Shown here: piece after piece, positions 1 to 12,009 of the stretch | How the letters are laid out: each line of letters starts with the position of its first letter | How positions within the stretch are numbered: position 1 is the stretch's first letter | Origin: Ceratotherium simum simum | Taxonomy: Eukaryota; Chordata; Mammalia; Perissodactyla; Rhinocerotidae | Direction: 5' to 3' | NCBI RefSeq assembly: GCF_000283155.1 | Contig: NW_004454160.1 | Coordinates: 6,399,928 to 6,463,927, forward strand | DNA length: 64,000 bases | The notes under the pieces: generated by a model | Database searches by the model: none | What the model was told of the DNA's origin: nothing | The model's input: the letters and a program-made list of their open reading frames with translations, nothing else | Position numbers and translations under genes: made by a program

Positions 1-450
1 GAACTGTGATACAGCTGCAACAAGGCCTCAGTCAATCCCTACTGGGAGTTCTGGAGCTGGGATGACACTTTTGAGTTTTTGTGAACTGGGGTGGGTTGCC
101 TGGGCCTTTGTAAACCTTATCAACCAGTTATTGCATATGGGCTGCTCCTGGTGAGGTGGCATGACATTGGACAAAGTGGTTCTCTTCAGCCGAGGGCAAG
201 TTCCAGAGAGAAACTTAGTTGAGAATTGCCAGCTGTCTACTCTCCCAAGAGCTGGAGTGCTTCAGACCTACAGGGGAGTGATCTGGGCAGCACAGCACAG
301 CATCCACTGCAGTGTGAAATTGGCAATGGGAAAAAGCGTAATAGCAGTAGACATTTTGTGCAGTAAAAACAGCTGAGATCAAATTACCTACATCCTGTAC
401 CTTAAATATATTACAATCCTGCCCAAGAATCTACTGGAGCTCTCTACTGC
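1..450. other. Unassigned intergenic stretch
   Basis: I recognise no gene or named repeat here. A 71-codon open frame at 161-376 has no family resemblance and no splice or promoter context. The wording looks like old LTR or other interspersed sequence, but I cannot name it. Confidence 0.4.
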
Positions 451-885
451 CTCCATGTCAATTCTAAACCCCATTCTCCGGTTTATAAGAGCCACCATAC
501 TCTAGCCTTACCTACCTGTCTAAAACCCTACTTCCCTTGAATTCCTAACTGAGATCTTCAAGTCCAGTCAAGTAAGTGGCCTCATATCTTTATTTCTACC
601 CATGCTTTTCCTCTTCTCTGTCTAAATCCAGCCCATCGCTGCTCTCTTTCTCCATTAAACTTCCATACACATATTATCGTTACTCTCTTTGTTCTCTGAA
701 TTTTTAGTCCACAGGCTATGCCACAAAATTCACCTCTTTTCTGGTGTTTTTTTAGTGTGTGCATGCGTGTGTGTATAAGCTAGGGTTCCCAGTAGAGTGA
801 AAGCTCCTCCGGAGCAGGGGTTGTGCGTTGGATCTTCCCATATCATCTACCACGTTAGTGGGCATATGATAGACATTGAATAGAT
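450..885 (+). mobile_element. L2-like LINE 3' fragment
   Basis: The end of this stretch (about 790-880) reads like the L2 3' terminus: a segment equivalent to 'gtgagctcc...gagcaggg...gtc' followed by a 'catagtaggc...attgaat' type ending. The upstream C/T-rich part is compatible with L2, but the match is weak and the left edge is a guess. Confidence 0.4.
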
Positions 886-887
886 TC

Positions 888-990
888 AGAGATTTAGAGA
901 TAAAAGAGACTTCAGGGACCACTTAGTCCAAGCTAATTTTACAGATGACTTAACAGTGCCTCAGAAAGATTAAGTTGTAATCCTCCTCTG
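888..990 (-). mobile_element. MIR-type SINE fragment
   Basis: The stretch contains the antisense MIR core wording: a 'tttacagatga' motif followed by 'cctcagaaagattaag', which corresponds to the reverse of the MIR 'cttaacctctctg...tcatctgtaaaat' core. It is only about 100 bases and strongly diverged. Confidence 0.4.
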
Positions 991-1259
991 AACTCCTACA
1001 TTACTTTGTTTGTACCTCTTTTATGGTTCTTTTTGCTTTCTTTCTTTCTTTTTTTTTTTTTTTTTTTTTGTTAATTACCTTCCTACCTGTTTTACCGGTC
1101 TTTATCTGTGTTTTTATAGGCTACTTCTCTTCTTCTGCCCATTGCTTACATGCTGGTGTTCCCCAAGGCTCTGTTAGGTCATTTTACCTGAGCCATCCAT
1201 TCCCATAGGCTTCAATTACCAGCAATAAACTGGATGACTCACTAATCTGTATCTTTAGC

Positions 1260-2375
1260 TGTGACTCTACCCAGCAGTCCCTAGACAGTTCCACCTGAAT
1301 GTTCTGCAAGATTCTCATAGTCAACTTGTCCTTGATACCTCCCTAATCCTTTTATCCAACTGGCTACTGAATCCTATTCATTTACTTTGGAAATGTCACA
1401 CTAATCCTGATCTCCTGCACTCACTGCCACTTACCATGAATTCAGGTCCTTCTCATCTCTGAATAATAGGAATAGCCTCTTCTCTGTATTCCTTGTTACC
1501 ATTCTTTTCCTACTATGTTGCCTGCAAAGCTACTACCAAAGTAATCTTCCTCCCAAAATTAACCTAGTAAGTCATTCCTTTCTTTAAAAATCTTCATTGG
1601 CTCTTTGTTACTTATAACTAAAAGCTAAACTTACCATGGCATACGAAGCTTTTCGGAAAGAGGCAGATAGTGAGCTTACTGGTTAATTCAAACTGGCAGG
1701 AGTAGATTTTGATTGTCATTTATAGCTCTGTAACTTCAGGTAAGTTTATTTATTCTTTATGTTTGTTTCCCATGTGAAAAATATGCACCATAATAGTACC
1801 TATCTGATAGGGTTCTTGTAAGGGATATGTGAATTAATACACATAGTGTATGAGTACACAAAGTGCATAAAACAGTGCCTGACACATATTAGTTCTGCTA
1901 TTATTTCTAAATCTAAGACAAGTTATCTTTTAAGTCTCATCCACCAATTCATTATCTGAACCCAGTTCTCAAGCCATAGTGAAATTTTAATATTTCTCCA
2001 AACCCACCGTGACATACCCTTTCAATATTTTGTCCTTTTTCATATACTTTTTCCTCTCCTTAGAATACTTTCCCCACTTTGCTGCTGATGAATTAATGTT
2101 CATCCTTCAAGGAACAGGTAAGGGTTAGAGCCTCCTTGCAGCCTTCCCTGTACCCTTCCTCATGAGGCAGTTACATTCTTCTTTATCTATGTTCTCTAAG
2201 TGGTAGACATACTTTTATGTTATGACACACTGTATTAGAGCTATTTGTTTACTTGTCAGTCCTCCCAGCCAGGATATGAGTTCCTAGAGGCCGTGTCTTA
2301 ATTTTTGTGTCCCTGATGCCTAGTACAGCACCTAATATATATTGGGCATTCAAGAACTGTTCATCAAAATGAAAT
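1260..2375 (+). mobile_element. L2-like LINE with a MIR inserted
   Basis: Two blocks (about 1,260-1,690 and 1,990-2,375) carry L2 3'-region wording. It includes 'aaaatcttcattggctc', 'catccttcaagg', 'cactgtattagagc' and a terminal 'cctagtacagcacctaatatata' element close to the L2 end. The middle is a MIR copy listed separately, so the L2 predates it. There is no coding potential. Confidence 0.6.
1700..1905 (+). mobile_element. MIR SINE
   Basis: The MIR core and tail are readable in order: 'aacttcaggtaag', 'tttcccatgtg', 'ataatagtacctatct', 'agggttcttgtaaggg', 'gtgaattaatacaca' and 'aacagtgcctgacacata'. The copy interrupts the L2 element around it. Confidence 0.7.
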
Positions 2376-2794
2376 ATACATTTTAAAAAGAATTGAATAA
2401 AATTTTAAAACTTTTTGGCTAGGAAGACTAAAATAGATTATAAATATACCAATTTTTCACAAAATCAAGCTGCAATTTCAACACAGCTCCAAACCCAAAT
2501 ATGAATTGGGTTTTGCTTGTTTGCTTATTTGGTTAGAATTTCATGAAATGATTTTATAGTTTATCTAGAAGAATAAATGTTTGAGAAGAGCCAGGTAACA
2601 TCTGACAAAGATAAGTAATAGGTGGCTAGCCATACCAAATAACCAGATAATAAATCCTATTATAAAGCTGTAGTAATTCATACATATTGCACTAGTGCAG
2701 AAATGGACCTAAATCAGATAAAAGGAAAAAATTGAAAGTACAAAAATAGATCTAAATGTACATAAAACTTATTATGTACTAAAACTCTTTTGCA

Positions 2795-2997
2795 GTGGCT
2801 GGCCCAGTGGTTAGTTTTGCCCACTCCGCTTTGGCGGCCTGGGGTTCGCAGGTTCAGATCTCGGGCGCGGACATACACACCACTCGTCAAGCCATGCTGT
2901 GGCAGTGTCCCAGATACAAAATAGAGGAAGATTGGCACAGATGTTAGCTCAGGGCCAATCTTCCTCACCAAAAACCAAGACAAAACAAACAAAAAAA
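2795..2997 (+). mobile_element. ERE SINE, form 1
   Basis: A tRNA-like head (GGCTGGCCCAGTGG) is followed by the CTCGTCAAGCCATGC body and an A-rich tail. The target duplication TCTTTTGCA is exact at 2,786-2,794 and 2,998-3,006, so both ends are certain. Confidence 0.9.
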
Positions 2998-3529
2998 TCT
3001 TTTGCAAATCAGTGAAGAAAGATAGATTACTCAAAAAAAAAATTGATGTTGGGAAAACTATAAGGCCATTCTGAAAAAATATATATATACCTCAATCTTT
3101 TCTTTATTCCTTGTTTAACCATAAGTTCTAGATAAATTAAAAATCATAATGTAAAGAATAAAACCACTAAAAGCACTAGAAGAAAGTATGGGTGAATTAT
3201 TTTAACTTCTTGAAGTGGTGAACGCCTTGTTAAAGGCATATCTAAAAACCCAGGAACCAAAAAGGAAAATACTAATAAATTGAACTACTTAAAAACTTAA
3301 AATGTTACCAACCAAAGTTATACTAATACTAGCTTTTAGACAAATAATTGCTTTTAAAAACATGTATTAGTTTCTTAAATCGTGTAGAAAACAAAAAGGG
3401 GAGTTACAAACCAAAGTAACAATGATACTAGCTTTTATAATGGCCGTGTATTTACTTTTACTGAGAACTTTATTTCTTCATAAGGCTTCAAGTTACTGTC
3501 TACTATCTATTCATTGCAGCCTGCAAGAC

Positions 3530-5230
3530 TCACTCTAGCATTTCTTACAGGGCAGGTCCAGTGATAATAAACTCCCTGAGCTTTTAAAAAATCTGGTAAT
3601 GTTTTAATTTCTCCCTCAATTTTGAAGGACGGTTTTTTCAGATATGGGATTCTTGGTTGACAGTATTTTCCTTTCAGCACTTTGAATATATTGGCCCATT
3701 GCCTCTGGCTTTTAAAATTTCTGATGAAGAATCTGCTAGAAATCTTATTGAAGATATGTTGTATGTGACAAGTCACTTCTTTCTTTCTGCTTTCAACATT
3801 CTTTCTTTGTCTTTGTCTTTTGACAGTTTGATGATAATGTGTCTTGGTATGGGTTTCTTTGGTTTCATTATACTTGGAGTTCATTGAGCTTCCTGGATGT
3901 TTATATTTATGTCTTTCAAAATTTGGGCCATTATTTCTTCAAATAATATCTCTGCCCTCTTTCTCTCTCTTCTCCTTCTGGGATTCCCACAATGCTTCTA
4001 TTGGTCCATTTGATGGTGTCCCACAGGTCCTTTAGCCTCTGTTCAGTTTTCTTCTCTCTTTTCTTTTTCTTTCTGTTCTTCAGACATGATAATTTCCATT
4101 GTTCTATCTTCAGATTCAGTGATTCTTTCCTCTACGTGGTCAAATCTACTTTAGTGAATATTTCATTTCATTTACTATAATTTTGGGCTTCAGAATTTCT
4201 TTTTGGTTTCATTTTATGTTTTCCATCTCTTTATTGATATTTCTATTTTGTTCATACCTTGTTTTCTTCACTTTATCCACATCTTCCTTTACTTCTTTGA
4301 GCATCTATAAGACAATTGTTTTAAAGTCTTTGTCTAGTAAGTCTGCCATCTGGTCTTTCTTGGGGACAGTTTTTGTTAATTTCTTTCTTTTCAGTGGGCC
4401 ATAATTTCTTATTTCTTTATATGCCTTGTGATTTTTTGTTGAAAACTGGACTTTTGAATCTAATAATGTGGTAACTCTAGAAATCAGACTCTCCCCCTTC
4501 CCAGGGTTTACTGGGTTTTTTTGTTTGTTTTTATTTCCACTTTTCTTTTTGATTGTTGTAGACTGTCTCTGTGCTGGGAATAAACCTGAGGTGTAAACTT
4601 AGAGTCTTCTCAAGTCTTTTCTGAGCCTGCACCTTTCCCTAGGCATACATAGTAACTTTATAAACTCCCTCATATATGTGGTTGCTTTGGAATGTCCTAG
4701 TCCTTTAAAAAAGGCTCCCAAAAGGAGAAAAGTAAAAACTAAAAAAAGGCATCAGCCCTTTAAATCCCCTTGAAGTTACTTTAGCAAGAGCTAGAGAGGC
4801 TTGTAATAAAGGGTGGGGGTGGGAGGGTGCAACAACGGCTGCCCACCATGATCTGCACCTCCATGATCAGAAGCAGCAATCATCAGTCGAAACACAGATC
4901 CCCAATATTTAGAGGACAAGGTCCTTATTGCCCACCCTGGCTCCACAAGCTGCATGCAAGCTGCTCCTGGAACACACACACAGCTGCCTACTCTGGGGCT
5001 GGCATGTAGGAAATGGGTAGCTGCTGCCTAGCAAAGAGCTCAAATTGACCAAAATTAACTGCAATTTACTGACCAAACCTTCCCCTGGAAGTTGCAAGCC
5101 TTCCCATAGACTCCAGAATTCCAAAATAGCTACACCAGACAGATTGTGCCAGTACAATTGTTGTTTAGGTGAGGAGACAGATTTCTGGTACTTTGTACTC
5201 CATTATCTTCCCAGAATCCTCCTTCCAATG
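3530..5230 (-). mobile_element. LINE-1 fragment, antisense (ORF1/5' region type)
   Basis: This T-rich stretch reads as antisense L1. It contains phrases equivalent to 'gattcttggttg', 'gatgataatgtgtcttggt', 'ttatttcttcaaat', 'ctccttctgggattccca' and 'cttgtgattttttgttgaaa', and ends near 5,230 in 'ccattatcttcccagaatcc', which resembles the antisense start of an old L1. The several short open frames on both strands here are by-products of this element. The exact L1 subfamily is not assigned. Confidence 0.65.
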
Positions 5231-5239
5231 TATCACTTT

Positions 5240-5900
5240 TTATTCTATCAGATTGGTCAATATAAAAATAATTGATAATACTAAGTGTTGCAGAAGATTT
5301 GGGGGGAAAAGGAACTTTCATAATGTTGAGGGTAAGGTTGGAGCAAAAAGTACTATAAATTGCTACAGCCTTTTTAGAAGAAAATTTGATAATACCTATA
5401 AAAAACATTTTTTAATACATATGCTCTTTGATCCAAGAATGAACTCTACATTTTTATTTGTACAAGGACCCAAAGATATATGTACAATGGTTTTCACAGA
5501 AGTATTGTTTGTAAGAGTGAAAAGCTGTCAATATCCTAAACGTGTGTTAATGGAGAACTGGTTAAATATAGAACATCCATACTATGAAATACTTTACAAT
5601 CATTAAAAAATAATGAACACACAAAATATAGAGTAACTACAATACAGTCCTTGACACTTTTGAAGAATACTGGTCAGTTATTTTATAGGCTGTCCTGCAA
5701 TTGGGACAATCATCCCACAATTATCTGATGTTTTCTCATGATTATGGAGGTTCTGGCTTATTGGGAAGGATACCACAAGATGATGTGCCCTTCTCAGTGC
5801 ATCATATCGGGGGGCAAAACATGATGTCTATATCTTACTGGTGATGTTAACCTTGATCACTTGGTGTCTGCCAGGATTCTCCACTATAAAGTGTTTTATA
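5240..5900 (+). mobile_element. LINE-1 (L1M-type) fragments
   Basis: Positions 5,240-5,630 resemble the end of L1 ORF2 ('ttgatccaagaatg', 'gtattgtttgtaagag', 'ggagaactggttaaata', 'catccatactatgaaa'). Positions 5,640-5,900 carry the L1M-associated wording 'cttgacacttttgaagaat', 'gatgttttctcatgatta' and 'gatgttaaccttgatcac'. Both blocks are degenerate, with no intact frame of L1 length. Confidence 0.6.
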
Positions 5901-7740
5901 AGAGGAGAAAAACCTCTGAGGATGGGCCAAAAATATCTGGGAATTACTTATAAATACATTGGGGAATACCTATATGTAATATGAACATAAAACTGTAAAT
6001 TAAATGTACTGTAATCCATAAATACTGTGGCTTTTATGAGCTGTTTCTTTCAGAACTGAGACAATATTATAAAAATATAGATCTATACAGTTTCAAAGGA
6101 CTGTGATGATTCTTTTATCATAGTGGTAGGTTGTATTTTCTAAATTCTTAAAGAGCCTTTCAAAATTTGGGCTATATAATAATCACATAATAATGAATAA
6201 TTAATATATGTATTAATAATTATTACATAATATTTATCCAAACACTTTTAATAAAGAAATTATATTTCAAAAGAAAGGTCTTTGGGATAAAATATAAGTA
6301 AAGACACAAGTGCCAAAAAAAAGATTTAAGGAAAATTTAGGCAAAACCTCAGACGTGTATTTGGGGGATTTTATCTGATATACTAGGCATCCTGTTGTGT
6401 GTATTCTTCAGTTTTCCTTTGGAAAAAGGTTGAAATTCCTTTTTCTTCTCAGAGAGCTAGTGATCAAATGAGGCTGTCAAGGGGAATCATGTGTATTCAC
6501 ACACTTTGGAGCCAAACCTAGGGCTCCTATATATGTCAAAACTCGTCAAATACTACACATTAGATATGTACATTTATTGCATGTCAATTATACCTCTTTT
6601 TTGTTTTTTTCATGTTGCTACCTAGCAAAGGTATAGAAAAATAGAGTTAACAAGGGCAGGATTATTTTGGATGAATGTGATAATATCTCTTAAAGAAAGG
6701 GCCAGTGTGAAAGTCCATGGCCTCTGTCTTTGTTCTCAGCAAGGCCTTTTTCCAGTCATTTCAGTGGCCGTCGAAAGAACTACTAGAACAGCCATCAGAA
6801 GAACTACTAGAACCAACGATTGGTAAATAAATTCAAGCAAAAAGTAAATTTATCCAAATTTCAAGGAAGAACTATTTGGTGCACCAGGTAGAAAGATAAG
6901 GTCATTTAAAAGGGAAAGAAAATCAAATTGGCATAGACTTCCCAACAGCAAAATTAAATGCCAGAACACAGAAGAGCAATACCTACAACATACTCAAGGA
7001 AAGAAACTGAGACAAAGACTGTTTTTTCATTCAGCCAAACTGTCCTTCACACAAAAAGGTTACAAACAGTTTTAAGCCAGCAAGAATCCAGAGAATGTTG
7101 ATTACATGAACTCTTCTTGAGGAAACTACTAGAGAACTAACTGCAGCCAGCAGAGAGAACATGTGCAAACTTTAGCTAAAGGGCTGACAGTAAGAATCAA
7201 TTCAGACCTAAAACAAATAAACAAACAAAAATAAAGGTAGGGATAAGAAAACTAAAGGTGGGAATGAGAGTGTCAGAAAGTTATGTGCTCCAACAATGTA
7301 GAAAGACTAGAACTGCCATAATATGGGAGAAGGGAGAGAGAATTTGGAAGTAGAATAAGTTTTGAAAGCCTCATCTGTAATAGATCAGAATCAAAGTGTA
7401 TCATTTAAGGGTGACAAATCAAGTAGGAAAAGGATAAGCAGATATAATAGCACAAAGGTAAGCCTGAGTCAGGTAGTGTTACTGATTGAAATTGAATGGA
7501 GGAAGAGAAGGAGGTAAGACAGGAGGAAGAGGATACAAGCTCATGTTGCACACAGCAGGGAAGTAATAAATATTGCTTAACCAAGGAGGGGGGAAGGATA
7601 TTATATAAAACTGTAATTATAAAGATAACCATGAGAAAAGTAAAACAGGGCATTTTAAATAGCAGAACTACAGTAACAATAAAAAAAATATAGAGAAGAC
7701 AAAAAAAGAATTAAACTTCTTATTACTAAATATAACAGAT
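5900..7740. other. Unassigned AT-rich intergenic sequence
   Basis: No gene or confidently named repeat is visible. A short direct repeat of about 22 bases, built on AGAACTACTAGAAC, occurs twice at 6,773-6,815. Positions 6,160-6,260 are very AT-rich. Confidence 0.4.
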
Positions 7741-8960
7741 ATACAGAAAAATACATCAAATATGAATTACAGAATAACCAATCATTATAAAGCACATGCT
7801 CATTAAACACTACTCAAGTCAGGAAATGCAACATTACTAGCATTCCTTCCTGATCATAATCTCTTACCCCACACAGATAACCACTATCCTGACTTTTACA
7901 GTAATTACATGCTTTTAAATATATATAGTTTTACAATCTATGAATATATTCCTATTTTTGCCTGATTTGGGACTTTATATAAATAGAATAATACTATATT
8001 TATTCTTCTGTATCTTACTTTTTTTATTTAAAAATGCATTTCAAGATTCATCCATTATGTTACATGTATCTTTAGTTTGTGCATTTTCTTGGAAGGATAG
8101 TATTCTGTTGTCTGAACGTAACAGTTTACTTACCATGCTTCTGCTGATAGACTTTTGCATTGTATCCAATGGATGTGTTGTGGTAGCTTATTTAGGTTTT
8201 TATTTGCATTTCACTAATTACTGACAATATTAAGCAGTTCTTCATGTTTATTAAATGTCCTCATTTGTGAATTGCCTGTTCAGGGCTTTTTGCCCATTTT
8301 TTCCGGTGGGTTGCCTTTGTTTTCTTACTGATTTTTAAGATATCTTTATATAGTTAGGTTATGAACTCTTTATATGTGTTGTAACTATCTATGTCTTATC
8401 TTTATATTCTTTTTATGGTGTCTCTGGATGAAGAAAAGTTCTTATATTTAATGGAGACCAATTTATTATTATTTTTTCCTTTATAGTTAATGCTTTTTGA
8501 AACTAGATTAAAAAATCTTGGGGCCGGGCCCGTGGTTTAGCGGTTAAGTGCACGCGCTCTGCTACAGGCGGCCCAGGTTTGGATCCTGGGTGCGCACTGA
8601 CGCACCGCTTCTACAGCCATGCTGAGGCCGCGTCCCACATACAGCAACTAGAAGGACGTGCAACTATGACATACAACTATCTACTGGGGCTTTGGGGGAG
8701 AAAAAGGAGGAGGATTGGCAATAGATGGTAGCTCAGAGCCGGTCTTCCTCAGCAAAAAGAGGAGGATTAGCACGGATGTTAGCTCAGGGCTGATCTTCCT
8801 CACAAAAAAAAAAAATCTTTCTCTATCCCAAGTCATGAAGATGTTCTTCTACATTATCTCCTGAAATCTTTATGGTTTTGCCTTTCATGGTAGATCCATA
8901 ACCCTTCTGGAGTTGATTTTTGTGAGACACTTGTTACTTTAAAAGGTGAGAACAAGGATC
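7740..8960 (-). mobile_element. LINE-1 fragment, antisense, split by an ERE
   Basis: The wording is that of the antisense L1M 3' portion: 'agataaccactatcctgac', 'aagattcatccattatgtt', 'atttgcatttcac', 'cccattttttccggtgggt' and 'atcccaagtcatgaagat'. A form 2 ERE splits it at 8,520. Confidence 0.65.
8520..8809 (+). mobile_element. ERE SINE, form 2
   Basis: The full-length copy starts GGGCCGGGCCCGTGG, has the CAGCAACTAGAAGG and ACATACAACTATC core, and ends in an A-run. The target duplication is approximately AAAAAATCTT on both sides. It sits inside the antisense L1. Confidence 0.85.
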
Positions 8961-9708
8961 TGAGCTGAAAACAAGGAAAATTGTTGAAAGTCTATACATA
9001 GAGCAGTTAGACCCATCAGGCTCCTCCACCTGGGTGTAGCCAGGTAACAACCGCTCCAGATAGATGACATGAGAAGGGCTCCAGACTTAGGCACACCAGA
9101 CACACCAGAGGGCAGGGGTTTGCCTTGGGGCTAAAAATGGAGGGAATAAGTGAAAGTTTGGTTCCTTTTCCAACTCTAGCCCCTGAACTCAGACTGCCAG
9201 GCATATGCTCTCTGGGAGATTAGAGAGTTCTTCTGCAAAGAAATTGAATAGCCCCAGAAAAAAGACCTCAAGGTAAAAACATGTGTGGATACTCAATACA
9301 TAGGTCCCCCTGATCACCTTACATTGTAGTCTTCTATGTAACAATTTACTCCAAAATTTAGTAGCTCAAAACAACAAACATTTATTATCTCACGGTTTCC
9401 ATGGGCTTAGCTGGATACCTCTAATTCAAGGTCTCTCATGAGATTGCAAACTGTCAGCCAAGGCTGCAGTCTCATCTGAAAATTTAACTGGGTGAGATTC
9501 ACTTCCAAGCTTATTTGTGTGGTTGTTGATCCCTCACCAAGTGGGCCTCTCCAAAGGGCTGGCTCAGGACATGCCAGCTTTCTTCTCCCTGGGCAAGCAG
9601 TACAAGAGAGAGCACCCAAGATAGAAGCCTCAGCCTATTTATAAACTAATCTCAGAAGTGACATCTCATTACTTCAGTCTAATTTTGTTTGTTAGAAACA
9701 AGTCAGCA

Positions 9709-9923
9709 GGGCCGGCCCGTGGCTGAGCGGTTAAGTGCACGTGCTCCGCTGCTGGCGGCCCGGTTTCGGATCCCGGGCGTGCACCAACGCACCGCTTCTC
9801 TGGCCATGCTGAGGCCGCGTCCCACATACAGCAAGTAGAAGGCTGTGCAACTATGACATACAACTATCTACTGGGCCTTTGGAGGAAATAAATAAATAAA
9901 TTAATTAATTAATTAAAAAAAAA
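9709..9923 (+). mobile_element. ERE SINE, form 2, left copy of a pair
   Basis: It starts GGCCGGCCCGTGG, has the form 2 core, and ends in (AAAT)n/(TTAA)n and an A-run. It is flanked by GAAACAAGTCAGCA at 9,695-9,708 and 9,924-9,937. The right copy of that duplication is also the left flank of the next ERE. Confidence 0.9.
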
Positions 9924-9938
9924 GAAACAAGTCAGCAA

Positions 9939-10177
9939 GGGGCCGGCCCAGTGGCACAAGCGGTTAAGTGTGCGCGCTCCGCTGCGCCGGCCTGGAGTTC
10001 GCCAGTTCGGATCCCGGGCGTGCATTGATGCACCACTTGTCAAGCCATGCTGTGGCGGCGTCCCATATAGTGGAGGAAGATGGGCATGGATGTTAGCCCA
10101 GGGCCAGTCTTCCTCAGCAAAAAGAGGAGGATCGGCAGATGCTAGCTCAGGGCCAGTCTTCAAAAAAAGGAAAGAAA
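9939..10177 (+). mobile_element. ERE SINE, form 1, right copy of a pair
   Basis: It starts GGCCGGCCCAGTGGC with the form 1 core (CTTGTCAAGCCATGCTG) and ends in an A/G-rich tail. It is flanked by GAAACAAGTCAGCA at 9,924-9,937 and 10,178-10,191. The sequence therefore carries three copies of one target site around two SINEs of different form. Confidence 0.9.
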
Positions 10178-10225
10178 GAAACAAGTCAGCAAGTCCAGCC
10201 CATACCCAAGGGGAGAGTGTTACAC

Positions 10226-10850
10226 AAAGGTATTGCAAATTTTGGGAATCCCCAAGACCACCCTCATTTCTGACACCAACTGCAAATTTGGGGGTCCCCA
10301 AGATCCCCCTCAGGTTTGATAATTTCCTGGAAGGACTCACAAAACTCACTGAAAGCTGTTATATTCATAGTTATAGTATATTATAGTGAAAGGATACAGA
10401 TGAAAATCACCCAAGGGAAGAGGCACGTAAGGCAGTGTCCAGGAGAGTTGTCAAGTGCAGGGCATCCAGTCATCTTTTCCAAGTGGAGTTGTGCAGATAG
10501 CGCTTCTCACAGCAATAATGTGTGACAATGCACATGGAGCAATGCCAACCAGGGAAGCTCAACTGAGCCTTGGCATCCAGAATTTTTATTTGGACTCAGT
10601 CATGTAGACATGATGGACTGCCTGCATGGTTGACCTTAGTGTCCAGCCCATCTGGAGGTTTAGCTGATACTGCATGGTCCAAAGCCCCCACCATAAATCA
10701 CATTGTTAGTATAGACTATCTGGCATGGCCCAAGACCCCCACGTAAACAAGACTCTCTTATTAGGCAGAACATTCCAAGAGTTTAGAGATGACCTCGGCA
10801 GCTGAGGACAAAGGTCAGAACTCTGGGAAAAGTTAATCCTTCACTGCACA
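10226..10850. mobile_element. LTR-like repeat inserted in the MLT1 LTR
   Basis: This block interrupts the MLT1 wording. Its left part has an internal near-duplication, 'tgcaaatttt/tgggg...tccccaaga', at about 10,228-10,315. It resembles an ERV LTR with 'gataatttcctggaaggac' wording, but I cannot name the family or fix a target duplication. Confidence 0.35.
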
Positions 10851-10919
10851 GACAGGACTACCAGGAGGTGAGGATCACCTGGAGCCATCTTGGAGCCTGC
10901 CTACCACACCCACCATTTA

Positions 10920-11238
10920 GAAGATTTCCCCACCTGAGTTCCTGATCACTTTCAAAGTGCTTCATTCTTAAATGTGATTGGATCACCACCCATTTAAGGA
11001 AAGCCTCCAAGATAAGAGAGAGGCTAAAACAAACCATGAGGAAAGAAGGAATTTAGAGGAAACTAAGGCAATTCAAGGAATAAAACAAAGCTAAACTAAA
11101 CAACCAACCAACCAACAAAACAAACCCTATATTACCAGAGAGATAAAATATTGCATCCACAAGACAAGAGTAAGATAATGTGGAAAAGATAACAAGAAAG
11201 AGCACTTGGGGGTTAAAACATGATAGTTGAGCTAAAAT
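10920..11238. other. Unassigned intergenic sequence
   Basis: Nothing gene-like is visible. There is a short (CAAC)n-like run at 11,098-11,120. Confidence 0.4.
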
Positions 11239-11260
11239 TTAAAAATATAATAAAATTTTT

Positions 11261-11472
11261 GTGTGTCTGTGAGGAAGATTAGCCCTGAGCTAACATCGGT
11301 TGCCAATCCTCCTCTTTTTGCTGGCCCTGGGCTAACATCCGTGCCCATCTTCCTCTACTTTATATGGGACGCTGCCACAGCGTGGCCCCGTGTGTGCATC
11401 CGGACCCGGGTGAACCCCGGGCCACCAAAGCAGAGCATGTGAACTTAACCGCTACACCATTGGGCCAGCCCC
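11261..11472 (-). mobile_element. ERE SINE, form 1
   Basis: On the minus strand it starts GGGGCTGGCCCAATGG and ends near 11,261. It is bounded by a 21-bp target duplication (11,240-11,260 and 11,473-11,493) that differs at one base. Confidence 0.92.
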
Positions 11473-11680
11473 TAAAAATATCATAAAATTTTTGGAGATT
11501 GGGGAGGGGAAATGTGTGTGTTTTGGTGTGTGTTGAAGGGGGTGGGATGTAAATTAGCTAACTCTTCATCATCCAAAGTTGGTAGTAAATCATGTGTAGA
11601 TTTGGGTTTTGTAGGGCCAGAAACTTACGTGATTTGAAGAGTGCTCTTTAAGAAAAGTAATACAAAAGTGTATGTTTAAT

Positions 11681-11991
11681 GGGGCCGGCCTGGTGGCGCA
11701 AGTGGTTAGGTGCGCGTGCTCTGCTGTGGCGGCCCGGGGTTCACCGGTTCGGATCCCGGGCTGACGCATCGCTTGTTAAGCCATGCTGTGGCAGCGTCCC
11801 ATATAAAGTGGAGGAAGATGGGCACGGATGTTAGCCCAGGGCCAGTCTTCNNNNNNNNNNNNNNNNNNNNNNNNNNNNNNNNNNNNNNNNNNNNNNNNNN
11901 NNNNNNNNNNNNNNNNNNNNNNNNNNNNNNNNNNNNNNNNNNNNNNNNNNGATGTTAGCTCAGGGCTGGTCTTCCTCACACACACACAAAA
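11681..11991 (+). mobile_element. ERE SINE, form 1, containing an assembly gap
   Basis: It starts GGGGCCGGCCTGGTGGC. The form 1 body is readable to 11,850, then unread bases, then the usual 'gatgttagctcagggct' tail. The target duplication (about 16 bp, AAAAGTGTATGTTT core) lies at 11,664-11,679 and 11,992-12,007. Confidence 0.88.
11851..11950. other. Assembly gap (100 N)
   Basis: Exactly 100 undetermined bases lie inside the ERE at 11,681-11,991. The round number suggests a placeholder of unknown true size. A complete ERE would need little or no sequence here. Confidence 0.99.
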
Positions 11992-12009
11992 AAAAGTGTA
12001 TGTTTGAAG

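Larger units (their letters stand above)
9310..10915 (-). mobile_element. MLT1-type MaLR LTR, interrupted three times
   Basis: Read on the minus strand, the outer pieces are a solo MLT1-like LTR. The head is at 10,850-10,915 (TGGTAGGCAGGCTCCAAGATGG). A middle piece lies at 10,190-10,225 (the 'cttgggtatgggctgg' wording). The tail is at 9,310-9,700 and includes the reverse of 'aataaatgtttgttgttttgagc'. The LTR was opened first by an unrelated LTR-like element (10,226-10,850) and twice by EREs (9,709-9,923 and 9,939-10,177). No retroviral genes are present. Confidence 0.6.
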
